A stretch of 64,000 nt of DNA from Salinithrix halophila. GTDB taxonomy: Bacteria > Bacillota > Bacilli > Thermoactinomycetales > DSM-45169. The stretch's first letter is position 1, and every line of letters begins with the position of its first letter. Where the stretch lies: the NCBI RefSeq assembly GCF_042650125.1, contig NZ_JBHSAP010000007.1, positions 186,001 to 250,000 on the forward strand, read 5' to 3'. Below the pieces are notes generated by a model. It had not been told where the DNA came from. It searched no databases and worked only from the letters and a program-made list of their open reading frames with translations. Below, one piece after another: positions 1 through 8,508 of this stretch. The position numbers and the translations under genes are program-made.

Positions 1-27
1 AATTTCTCTAAGAGAGGAGTCGTTCGG

Positions 28-1350
28 ATGACTCAACCTCAATCGGGTTGGCTCGCCCTCCAAAAGGGGGCTTCCACCCTTACTTTCATTCCCCATCCAC
101 GGTTCCGACCGGATAAGCTGCCCGATAAGCTTTCGGTGACTCTGGGCATGAGTATGAGGAAGGAGCTTCGTGTCCGACAGATGCAGATGGCTCCGGGGTC
201 CCCTCGGATAATGCCTACCCGTTTGATGCAGACCGAAGACGGGAGGTGGAAAGCGGGTCCGTTTATCGCTATCCTTACTTCTTCCGGTTCGGGTTCTTTC
301 CACGGGAACCGGTCCAACTTCAGTGACATCATTCGGATGGGACGCCGGATGGGGGTGATGGTTTTCGTTGTCACACCCGAAGGGTTCCGCGCCAACTCCC
401 CCACAGTGCGAGGATGGCTCCTCGACTCCCGCAAATTACGGCAGCGATGGGTTCATGCAGTTCTCCCCATGCCCCATGTGGTTTACAATCGGATTCCCAC
501 CCGGAAAGCGGAACAACAGCCAGCGGTGGAGAGCACCCTCCAACATTTATTGCATTCTTCCCAGATTCACCTTTTCAATCCGGGCTTTTTCGATAAATGG
601 ACCCTTCACCTCTACCTGGAACGCTCCCCTGAGCTCCGCTCCCTGTTGCCTGAAACCTGCTTATGGAATGATCCGGAGCGATTCCGACAGATGGCTGAAA
701 CCCACAAAATCCTTTATCTCAAACCAGTCAACGATAAGGCGGGGAACGGGATGATCCGGATTCGGCGCCTGCAAAAGGGATATGAAGTAATTCACCAGAA
801 GATTCAAGATGTACGACACTATAGATATGCTGACTGGAAAGAACTCCTCCGGCAACTTCCCCTGCTGACCAGTGGCCGCAAGTACGTGGTTCAACAGGCT
901 ATTTCACTTGCCTGTTTCCAGGAGCGCCCCTTCGATTTACGTCTTCTGGTACAAAAAGACGGTCAGGGAAAGTGGAGAAAAACAGGACTGGGAATTCGAG
1001 TGGCCGGCAAGGACGCCATCAGCACGCATGTCCCGATGGGGGGATCCATCGCCGATGCCGATCAAGTAATCGGAACCTTATTCAGTTCCCGCTCTTCCGA
1101 AGTGATGAAAATCATCGAAGAAACCGGGATTCGAATCGCCGCCCACATCGAAGAGCAGGTAGGGAAAAACCTTGGGGAGATGTCGATGGATCTGGGTTTG
1201 GAACAGGATGGACGACTCTGGTTTTTTGAAGCGAACGCTAAGCCGATGAAGTTTGACGAACCGGATATTCGGCAACTCTCGTTGAAACGACTGCTCCAAT
1301 ACTGCCTGTTTCTCAGCGGTTTCCAGGCACCTGCACGGAAAGAGGTGTAA
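28..1350 (+). CDS. YheC/YheD-family spore coat-associated ATP-grasp protein
   Basis: 440 aa, ATG preceded by GAGAGGAG with good spacing. The C-terminal half (about residues 205-425) is an ATP-grasp fold: a YLKPVNDKAGNGM nucleotide-binding loop at about 230-242, a DLRLLVQKDGQGKW strand in the middle and a terminal FFEANAKP motif at about 399-406. The N-terminal half carries the YheC/D-specific sensor-like region. YheC and YheD of Bacillus are spore-associated, and YheD localises around the forespore; the reaction is unknown. The GNAT gene starts 4 bp after the stop, so the two are probably one transcript. Family call is firm, biochemical role is not. Confidence 0.85.
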   Translation: MTQPQSGWLALQKGASTLTFIPHPRFRPDKLPDKLSVTLGMSMRKELRVRQMQMAPGSPRIMPTRLMQTEDGRWKAGPFIAILTSSGSGSFHGNRSNFSDIIRMGRRMGVMVFVVTPEGFRANSPTVRGWLLDSRKLRQRWVHAVLPMPHVVYNRIPTRKAEQQPAVESTLQHLLHSSQIHLFNPGFFDKWTLHLYLERSPELRSLLPETCLWNDPERFRQMAETHKILYLKPVNDKAGNGMIRIRRLQKGYEVIHQKIQDVRHYRYADWKELLRQLPLLTSGRKYVVQQAISLACFQERPFDLRLLVQKDGQGKWRKTGLGIRVAGKDAISTHVPMGGSIADADQVIGTLFSSRSSEVMKIIEETGIRIAAHIEEQVGKNLGEMSMDLGLEQDGRLWFFEANAKPMKFDEPDIRQLSLKRLLQYCLFLSGFQAPARKEV

Positions 1351-1353
1351 CGG

Positions 1354-1821
1354 TTGGAAATCCGCACCCTCACTCCTAAACAACTTCACCGTATTCGTCC
1401 AAAGCTGGTTCGCTTCTCAAGGAATTACGGAGATCGACGTATCACTCACCGGGCCATTCGCTGGCTGAGGGATCTCCACTCGGACCCTTTTCCTGAAGGC
1501 ACCTTACTTGCAGCTGCAACAGAAGGAAAACGACTGACGGGTTTTATCTTGTTTGGTAAGTTCGGCCTGGAGGAAGCTTATATTGTGGTTCACCCTAAAT
1601 TTCGCAATCAACGAGTGGGCGAAACTCTCTTAGAACATGCCATTGGCAAGCTGGGGAAAGTATACACACGCGTAGCCTGCGACAACATCCCCAGTCTCAA
1701 ACTTTGCTTTTCTATGGGCTTACAGGCCTTCCACCTTACGACTGGCCCCACGGGTAAGCCTACCCTCTGCCTCGGAGGAGGAAACTGGGAAGCCTCTGAG
1801 TTTTTCACCCACATTCAATAA
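1354..1821 (+). CDS. GNAT-family N-acetyltransferase
   Basis: 155 aa with a TTG start; GGAAAGAGGTG, lying inside the end of the YheC/D-like gene, is the ribosome binding site, which implies translational coupling. The acetyl-CoA binding signature is visible as a VVHP strand followed by RNQRVGETLLEHAI (about residues 75-95), matching the R/Q-x-x-G-x-G/A loop of motif A. No signal peptide or membrane segment. Substrate unknown. Co-transcription with a spore-coat-type protein hints at a sporulation-linked role, but this is only context. A hairpin terminator follows. Confidence 0.75.
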   Translation: MEIRTLTPKQLHRIRPKLVRFSRNYGDRRITHRAIRWLRDLHSDPFPEGTLLAAATEGKRLTGFILFGKFGLEEAYIVVHPKFRNQRVGETLLEHAIGKLGKVYTRVACDNIPSLKLCFSMGLQAFHLTTGPTGKPTLCLGGGNWEASEFFTHIQ

Positions 1822-1834
1822 TCTTCGAATAAAG

Positions 1835-1866
1835 GGAGCCCCCGAAAGGGGCTCCAGGCCATTTTT
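1835..1866 (+). terminator. Rho-independent terminator after the YheC/D-GNAT pair
   Basis: An 8-bp perfect stem, GGAGCCCC / GGGGCTCC with a CGAAA loop, followed by a short T run (ATTTTT). Confidence 0.75.
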
Positions 1867-1906
1867 AACGGACAACCTGGTGCCCTCTTATCAACTTCTG
1901 CTTTTC

Positions 1907-1934
1907 ACCCTCTAATAAAAGGAGGGTCTTTTTT
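1907..1934 (+). terminator. Second hairpin terminator
   Basis: ACCCTC / GAGGGT stem with an AT-rich 9-nt loop and then CTTTTTT. It lies about 50 bp after the first terminator and before the giant repeat gene. Confidence 0.6.
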
Positions 1935-1949
1935 CATCTTGGCAGAGAA

Positions 1950-1974
1950 ACCGCCCAGATTTTCACCGGGCGGT
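1950..1974. other. Hairpin upstream of the giant repeat gene
   Basis: ACCGCCC / GGGCGGT, 7 bp, 11-nt loop, with no T run on either side. It sits 65 bp upstream of the likely start of the repeat protein. It could be a 5' leader structure or a protein-binding inverted repeat; the sequence does not decide. Confidence 0.4.
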
Positions 1975-2039
1975 ATCCGCATTCATCCCTAGTGAATATA
2001 CCTATACGGAGGAAAAACAGGCAGAAAGGACTGAAAGGG

Positions 2040-5000
2040 ATGAGACGGAAAAGGAAACAATCCGGCCAGAAAAGGGAACGGCTCCCGCGTCAAGACGTCC
2101 TGGATGACGAATGGGCCCTGGAAAACATTATCCGGGATGAAATGAACGAATTAAAACGGACCACACATCGGGAAGATCAAACGTCTCCCCGTCCTTTGGA
2201 GCAGGTTAAGAAAGAAGAGACGGATCAGACAATCGAGGCTAATTCCCACCTTCCGCTTTCCGACGTTGAACCTTCTTCTGTACCGACACCCCCGCCTTTC
2301 CAACCCGATTCTGAAAAGGATAGCCCCAGGGTCTCCCAACCCATGCAAAAAACATCGGACGATAACTTGCCTTCCGAAATAAAACAGGTCAAAAAAAATC
2401 GTTCACGGGTGGATAACGGGAAACCATTCATTTATACAACAGACTTGCTGGACGGATCTGTCACCCATGATAAACTCGCGAAAAACTCAGTAGACCATGC
2501 CAATATCCGTTTCGGAGCGGTTTCTCACGACCATCTGCAAGATCAATCCGTGGATGAAGCCAAGCTGGCTAATGAGGCGGTTCACTCCTGGAAAATCGCC
2601 CAAAAAGCCGTCAAAGCCCACCACCTCTCCCCTGATTCCGTCGGAACAGAGCACATTCAACGGGAAAGCATCCGAGCCGAACATCTTGGAGAACTGTCTA
2701 TTAAGGGCGAACAACTCGCTTATTACAGCATTGACGGAACCAAAATTAAAGATCAAGCCATCCAGGCCCACCATATTGCCCCCAACCACATTCAGGGCGA
2801 CCATATTGCAGACCAAACGATCACCTCGGAAAAGATACAGAACGGTTCGATACACACCGATCAGCTCGCCAACCAGTCCGTAGATCAAGCGAAAATCGCT
2901 GAGGAAGCTGTGGCTTCGGAAAACCTGCAACCAGAAGCCGTCACATCACAAAAGATCGCCCCCCAAGCCATCGAGGGCCTTCACCTGGCCAATGAAGCCA
3001 TCGAGACGAAGCACCTTTCAGAACAATCCGTAACACGGGAAAAACTGGCTCCTGGATCCGTAGACGGCCATATCATTCAACCCGAGACCATTCAGGAATT
3101 TCACTTGCGGCCCAATTCCATCTGTACCGATCACCTGACAGAACGAAGCATCACAGGGAATAAAATCGAGACCAATACCTTGGACTCACGCGTTCTGAAA
3201 GACCAATCGATCCAATCTCAACATTTAAGTGGTGGTTTGATCGAGGAAAACCATTTAGCCGATGAAGCCGTCACCAGCTCCAAAATCGCCCCCGGCTCCA
3301 TTAAAGCCCACATGCTGACCGAAAAATCGATTAACACCGAACACTTGGCCTATGAATCGATACAGGGTCAGCACTTGGCCCCCGATTCCATCAGTCAATC
3401 TCATATCCAAAAAGGCTCGATTGAAGGAAGCCATTTAGCTGATTCCGCCATCACCGGAGAAAAACTGGCTGACCGTTCCATTACCTCATCCAAGATTACA
3501 CCGGAATCCATCTCGACCGACAAATTGAGTGACCTATCGGTTACAGAAAACAAACTAGCGAACGAAGCCGTGACCAAGAATAAAATCGCCCCATCCTCTA
3601 TCGAGTCCTATCACTTAGGTTTTTTTCAATTAGAGGCTGCCTATTTGGCCGACAGCTCCATAACCGGTGAAAAATTAACGAAAAACAGCATTGACTCTGA
3701 GCATATCAAGGATCAATCCATTCAAGCTCGACATCTGGATCCGGGCAGTATCAGCACCCATTCCCTTGCCGACGAAGCGGTCACCGCGGATAAAATCCAG
3801 ATGGAAGCCATCGGCACCGACCATTTGCGTTCCCAGTCCGTCAGAGGGAAACACCTGGCCGATGGCAGTGTGAGCACCAGCCATCTCCAGGACGAATCCA
3901 TTCACTCCGATCACCTTCAACCGGGTGTCGTCGATTTCATCCATCTGCAACCCGGATGCGTTGGTTCTGAGGCTTTGAGCGATCACGCCGTTACTGCCGA
4001 TAAAATCCAACCGGAATCCATCCATTCTTCCCATCTTTGTGCCGAATCGATTGCAGAAGAGCACCTAACCGATGGCAGCGTGAACGCCAACCACCTTCAG
4101 GAAGATTCCATCCACTCCAACCACCTGCAAGAAGGTGCAGTCGATGCCCGTCATCTCCAGATCGGCTCCGTCAGGCCAGACGCGCTCGCCGATCAATCCG
4201 TCACTGCCGATAAAATCGGGACAGAGTCTATCGATGCCGACCATCTTCGTCCCGGGGCCGTCAGGGAGGCACATCTCGCCGAAAACAGCATCCGTTCCAC
4301 CCACCTCCAGACTGGATCTGTCAACGGGGAACATCTGGCTAACCGCTCCATCACCACATCTAAAATCATGGCGGAATCCATCTCGACCGACAAGCTGATT
4401 GACCTTTCCATCACCGAAAGCAAGCTGGCAGATGAAGCCGTTACAGAAGATAAAATCGCCCCCGGTTCCATCCAGGCCCATCATCTAGGGCTTGCTCAGG
4501 TGAAAGCCGACCACCTGGACGGAGGCGCTGTATCCAGTGACCAGTTGGCGGAAGATTGCATCGATTCTCATCATCTCCGACCCGGTTCTGTCGATACCGA
4601 AGCCCTTGCCGACAAAGCGGTGACCGCGGATAAAATCCAGACGGAGTCGATCCGGAGCGACCATCTTGACACCGGATCCATCGCAGAAAGGCACCTAGGC
4701 GAAAACAGTGTAAATGCCAACCATATTCAGGCCGGTTCCGTCCACACCGACCACCTTCAGGAAAGCGCGGTCGACTCCCGGCACCTTCAGCCTGAGTCCA
4801 TTCACACTGATCATCTGGCCAACCACTCCATCACCGCATCCAAAATTACGCCGGAATCCATCTCGACCGACAAGCTGATCGATTTATCCATCACGGAAGA
4901 CAAACTGGCGAAGGAAGCCGTCACAGAAGATAAAATCGCTCCCGGTTCCATCCAGGGCCATCATCTGGGGCTTTCTCAAGTACAAACCAGTCATTTGGGT

Positions 5001-7667
5001 GACGGCGTGGTATCCAGTGACAAACTGACAGAAAACTGCATCGGTTACCGGCACCTCCGGCCCGGTTCCGTCGATACCGAAACCCTAGCTGACAATGCGG
5101 TCACCGCGGATAAACTCCGGACAGAGTCGATCCGAGCCGACCACCTTTGTAACGGGTCTATCGGAGTGCGACACCTAGGCGAAAACAGCGTAAACGCCAG
5201 CCACCTTCAGGAGGGTTCCATCAACTCCCGACACCTCCAGCACGGTTCCGTCGATACCGAAACCCTTGTTGACAATGCGGTTACCGCGGATAAAATCGGG
5301 GCAGAGTCGATCCGTGCCAACCACCTTAGTGCCGGATCTATCGAAGATCGGCATCTGAGCAAAAACAGTGTAAACGCCAGCCACATCCAGGAAGGGTCTG
5401 TCCACACCCATCACCTCCAAGAAGGATCCGTCGGCTCCCGACACCTTCAACCTGAATCCATCCACCGAGAACATCTGGCCGATCGTTCTATCACCACATC
5501 CAAAATCATGTCGGAATCGGTCTCTACCGACAAATTGATCGACTTTTCCATCACAGGAAACAAATTGGCCAAGGAAGCCGTCACAGAAGATAAAATCGCT
5601 CCCGGTTCCATCCAGGGCCATCATCTGGGGCTTTCTCAAGTACAAACCAGTCATTTGGGTGACGGCGTGGTATCCAGTGACAAACTGACAGAAAACTGCA
5701 TCGGTTACCGGCACCTCCGGCCCGGTTCCGTCGATACCGAAACCCTAGCTGACAATGCGGTCACCGCGGATAAACTCCGGACAGAGTCGATCCGAGCCGA
5801 CCACCTTAGCAGCGGATCCGTTGGAGAAAGTCACCTGAGCGAAAACAGCGTAAACGCCAGCCACCTCCAGGAAGGATCCATCGGCACCCGACACCTCCGG
5901 CTCGGTTCCATCAATACCGAAACCCTGGCTGACAATTCGGTCACCGCAGATAAACTCCGAACAGAGTCGATCCGAGCCGACCACCTTTGCGCCAGATCCG
6001 TTGGAGAAAGTCATCTGAGTGAAAACAGCGTGAATACCCTCCATCTTCGGAAAGGATCCATTAACTCCCAACACCTTCAGCATGAATCCATCACCGGCGA
6101 TCATCTGGTCAACAACTCCATCAGCGGATCCAAAATTACACCGGAGTCTATCTCCACCGACAAACTGATCGATCTGTCCGTCACGGGAAACAAACTGGCG
6201 AAGGAAGCCGTCACAGAAGATAAAATCGCTCCCGGTTCCATCCAGGGCCATCATCTGGGGGTTTCTCAAGTACAAACCAGTCATTTGGGTGACGGCGTGG
6301 TATCCAGTGACAAACTGACAGAAAACTGCATCGGTTACCGGCACCTCCGGCCCGGTTCCGTCGATACCGAAACCCTAGCTGACAATGCGGTCACCGCGGA
6401 TAAACTCCGGACAGAGTCGATCCGAGCCAACCACCTTAGCAGCGGATCCGTTGGAGAAAGTCACCTGAGCGAAAACAGCGTAAACGCCAGCCACCTCCAG
6501 GAAGGATCCATCGGCACCCGACACCTCCGGCTCGGTTCCATCAATACCGAAACCCTGGCTGACAATTCGGTCACCGCAGATAAACTCCGAACAGAGTCGA
6601 TCCGAGCCGACCACCTTTGCGCCAGATCCGTTGGAGAAAGTCATCTGAGTGAAAACAGCGTGAATACCCTCCATCTTCGGAAAGGATCCATTAACTCCCA
6701 ACACCTTCAGCATGAATCCATCACCGGCGATCATCTGGTCAACAACTCCATCAGCGGATCCAAAATTACACCGGAGTCTATCTCCACCGACAAACTGATC
6801 GATCTGTCCGTCACGGGAAACAAACTGGCGAAGGAAGCCGTCACAGAAGATAAAATCGCTCCCGGTTCCATCCAGGCTCATCATCTGGGGCTTTCTCAAG
6901 TGCAAACCAGTCATTTGGGTGACGGCGTGGTATCCAGTGACAAACTGACAGAAAACTGCATCGGCTCCCGGCACCTTCGAACAGGTTCCGTCGATACTGA
7001 AACTCTGGCTGACCATGCGGTCACCGGAAATAAAATCGAGTCGGAATCGATCCGGACCGACCATTTGTGCTCGAAATCCGTCGAGGAGAAACATCTCGCC
7101 AAAGGAAGCGTGAACGCCAAGCATATTCAAGCCCACTCCATTCAGTCCGAACACCTGGAACAAGGGATTGTCAGCACACGACATCTCCGGGCTGGTGCTG
7201 TCGATCGCTTTGCCATCGAGGAAGGGGCCATCAATGGCGAAAAGATCAGTAACGGCTCAATTACTTCTGACCACCTTCGCCCAGCTTCCATCCAGGAAGA
7301 ACATCTGATCGACGGCTCCGTCACTTCCGGCAAAATCCGAGACGGTCATATCGGTCCCGAAAAACTATCCTTCCAGGTACCCGCTGTCTTCTCCGGCAAC
7401 CTACCCTTCACGATCTCAAAAAACGGTGAAACCGAAGTAACGGTCTCGCTGCCCTCCTCCTTCCCTTCTCCAGGGTACGGAGTAGTGGCCATGACCAACC
7501 ATCCTCTGTGTAACGCCAGCCTGAAGGAGTTAGAGGACCAATCCTTTACTTTGACCATCCGCAGTTTTTCGAACACCGATGAAGAAATTTCAGGCGTGTT
7601 GTTCTGGATTGCCTCGGGCTCTCAAATTCCTTCTCGACCACCAACCGAAACTGCAAAGACCCCCTAA
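2040..7667 (+). CDS. Giant decapeptide-repeat protein (WIAG-tail-like), possible spore-surface fibre
   Basis: About 1875 aa. The frame is open from a GTG at 1992, but that start has no ribosome binding site; ATG 2040 has AAAGGA upstream and is preferred. Layout: a very basic N-terminus (Arg/Lys-rich, no signal peptide), an acidic/Pro-rich linker, then from 2457 about 164 units of exactly ten residues with pattern [S/A][I/V]xxx[H/K][L/I]xxx, and a C-terminal beta-rich domain of about 95 residues ending GVLFWIAS, which resembles the tail of proteins annotated as WIAG-tail. The units resemble the AVTTAKIADG-type repeats of phage and bacterial fibre proteins. Hydrophobic residues every five positions suggest a beta-solenoid. 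With spore-coat-type neighbours a spore-surface role is plausible but unproven. Confidence 0.75.
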   Translation: MRRKRKQSGQKRERLPRQDVLDDEWALENIIRDEMNELKRTTHREDQTSPRPLEQVKKEETDQTIEANSHLPLSDVEPSSVPTPPPFQPDSEKDSPRVSQPMQKTSDDNLPSEIKQVKKNRSRVDNGKPFIYTTDLLDGSVTHDKLAKNSVDHANIRFGAVSHDHLQDQSVDEAKLANEAVHSWKIAQKAVKAHHLSPDSVGTEHIQRESIRAEHLGELSIKGEQLAYYSIDGTKIKDQAIQAHHIAPNHIQGDHIADQTITSEKIQNGSIHTDQLANQSVDQAKIAEEAVASENLQPEAVTSQKIAPQAIEGLHLANEAIETKHLSEQSVTREKLAPGSVDGHIIQPETIQEFHLRPNSICTDHLTERSITGNKIETNTLDSRVLKDQSIQSQHLSGGLIEENHLADEAVTSSKIAPGSIKAHMLTEKSINTEHLAYESIQGQHLAPDSISQSHIQKGSIEGSHLADSAITGEKLADRSITSSKITPESISTDKLSDLSVTENKLANEAVTKNKIAPSSIESYHLGFFQLEAAYLADSSITGEKLTKNSIDSEHIKDQSIQARHLDPGSISTHSLADEAVTADKIQMEAIGTDHLRSQSVRGKHLADGSVSTSHLQDESIHSDHLQPGVVDFIHLQPGCVGSEALSDHAVTADKIQPESIHSSHLCAESIAEEHLTDGSVNANHLQEDSIHSNHLQEGAVDARHLQIGSVRPDALADQSVTADKIGTESIDADHLRPGAVREAHLAENSIRSTHLQTGSVNGEHLANRSITTSKIMAESISTDKLIDLSITESKLADEAVTEDKIAPGSIQAHHLGLAQVKADHLDGGAVSSDQLAEDCIDSHHLRPGSVDTEALADKAVTADKIQTESIRSDHLDTGSIAERHLGENSVNANHIQAGSVHTDHLQESAVDSRHLQPESIHTDHLANHSITASKITPESISTDKLIDLSITEDKLAKEAVTEDKIAPGSIQGHHLGLSQVQTSHLGDGVVSSDKLTENCIGYRHLRPGSVDTETLADNAVTADKLRTESIRADHLCNGSIGVRHLGENSVNASHLQEGSINSRHLQHGSVDTETLVDNAVTADKIGAESIRANHLSAGSIEDRHLSKNSVNASHIQEGSVHTHHLQEGSVGSRHLQPESIHREHLADRSITTSKIMSESVSTDKLIDFSITGNKLAKEAVTEDKIAPGSIQGHHLGLSQVQTSHLGDGVVSSDKLTENCIGYRHLRPGSVDTETLADNAVTADKLRTESIRADHLSSGSVGESHLSENSVNASHLQEGSIGTRHLRLGSINTETLADNSVTADKLRTESIRADHLCARSVGESHLSENSVNTLHLRKGSINSQHLQHESITGDHLVNNSISGSKITPESISTDKLIDLSVTGNKLAKEAVTEDKIAPGSIQGHHLGVSQVQTSHLGDGVVSSDKLTENCIGYRHLRPGSVDTETLADNAVTADKLRTESIRANHLSSGSVGESHLSENSVNASHLQEGSIGTRHLRLGSINTETLADNSVTADKLRTESIRADHLCARSVGESHLSENSVNTLHLRKGSINSQHLQHESITGDHLVNNSISGSKITPESISTDKLIDLSVTGNKLAKEAVTEDKIAPGSIQAHHLGLSQVQTSHLGDGVVSSDKLTENCIGSRHLRTGSVDTETLADHAVTGNKIESESIRTDHLCSKSVEEKHLAKGSVNAKHIQAHSIQSEHLEQGIVSTRHLRAGAVDRFAIEEGAINGEKISNGSITSDHLRPASIQEEHLIDGSVTSGKIRDGHIGPEKLSFQVPAVFSGNLPFTISKNGETEVTVSLPSSFPSPGYGVVAMTNHPLCNASLKELEDQSFTLTIRSFSNTDEEISGVLFWIASGSQIPSRPPTETAKTP
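2457..7376 (+). repeat. 30-bp coding repeat array, about 164 units
   Basis: Every unit encodes ten residues and phase is never lost over about 4.9 kb (2457 and 7317 are both unit starts, 162 units apart). Within the array larger blocks recur: the STDKL-type unit appears at about 3511, 4381, 4861, 5521, 6151 and 6781, with spacings that are multiples of 30 bp (870, 480, 660, 630, 630). Confidence 0.9.
5581..6840 (+). repeat. 630-bp near-perfect tandem duplication (21 units) inside the repeat gene
   Basis: 5581-6210 and 6211-6840 differ by eye at only two bases, C5631/G6261 and G5799/A6429, both amino-acid changing (Leu to Val, Asp to Asn). The first about 227 bp also match 4921-5147 exactly. 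This is a recent in-frame expansion. Confidence 0.9.
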
Positions 7668-7767
7668 ATGGCCTCTGCACCTATGACCAATGGTCCGAAT
7701 CGGTGTCAGAGGAGGGAAATCAGGAGAATATGAATTGATTAGCACCTACAGAAACCCTACAAAAAAA

Positions 7768-7797
7768 GGGCACCGTATTTTGACCGGTGCCCTTTTT
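7768..7797. terminator. Bidirectional terminator
   Basis: GGGCACCG / CGGTGCCC stem flanked by an A run on the left and TTTTT on the right. It can end both the repeat gene (+) and the carbonic anhydrase gene (-). Confidence 0.85.
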
Positions 7798-7808
7798 CAT
7801 ATTCTTTA

Positions 7809-8396
7809 TCAGGTCGTTACTTTCGGCTCCTCCTGTGACCCGTACCCTTCCGTCACCAGATCCAGCTTTCCTGTACTCGGGTCGATCACCAGCCCATGAA
7901 CCGGCAGGTTCGCCGGCAGGAGAGGGTGTTTTCGGATCATCTCCGCACTGGCCTTCACGCTCTCTTCTACGGAATGGAAACCTTGAAGCCACTCGGTCAA
8001 ATTGACACCGGCCCGTTCCAGGGTATCCAGAGTCGTCTCCGAGATCCCCCGCTCCACCATCTTCCGCAGGGTTTCCTCAGGCTGGATGCCGGCCATCCCG
8101 CATCCGTGGTGGCCCACCACGCACACCTCTTCCGCTCCCAGTTCATAAACGGCTACGATCAGACTGCGCATGATACTGCCAAAGGGGTGGGATACCACAG
8201 CTCCGGCATTCTTGATTATCTTGGTATCCCCGTTCCGTACATTCATCGCTTTGGGCAACAGCTCTGTCAGCCGTGTATCCATACAGGAGAGAATGACCAG
8301 TTTTTTATCGGGGAACTTGGTCGTCTGATAAGGCTTATACTCCTGATTTTCCACAAAGGTACGATTATGGTCCAAAATTTCATGCAAGAGGCGCAT
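7809..8396 (-). CDS. Beta-class carbonic anhydrase
   Basis: 195 aa, ATG with GGAGGGAT upstream. It catalyses interconversion of CO2 and bicarbonate in the cytoplasm. Zinc-site motifs are intact: SCMDTR (Cys38, Asp40, Arg42) and GHHGCGM (His96 or His97 and Cys99). The length and the KNAGAVV segment fit the short Bacillus YtiB-like group. The gene lies downstream of spoVR on the same strand with a gap of about 110 bp, so it may have its own promoter. Confidence 0.9.
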   Translation of the reverse strand: MRLLHEILDHNRTFVENQEYKPYQTTKFPDKKLVILSCMDTRLTELLPKAMNVRNGDTKIIKNAGAVVSHPFGSIMRSLIVAVYELGAEEVCVVGHHGCGMAGIQPEETLRKMVERGISETTLDTLERAGVNLTEWLQGFHSVEESVKASAEMIRKHPLLPANLPVHGLVIDPSTGKLDLVTEGYGSQEEPKVTT

Positions 8397-8508
8397 GGTG
8401 TAATCCCTCCTATCGCTTTTTCACCATTGTAAACAAATTGAACGCTCCTGACCAGAACGCCTCCACAGGCATACCTTGATGGACGACTCTCCGGGCTTGG
8501 TACTCCAG

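Noticed and set aside
5175..7184. Long antisense open frames (179-269 codons) opposite the repeat gene
   Set aside because: A 30-bp coding repeat keeps the opposite frame open by periodicity. None has a ribosome binding site, and the products mirror the repeat.
2457..7376. CRISPR-like array
   Set aside because: The repeats are 30 bp, contiguous and coding, with no spacers and no cas genes.
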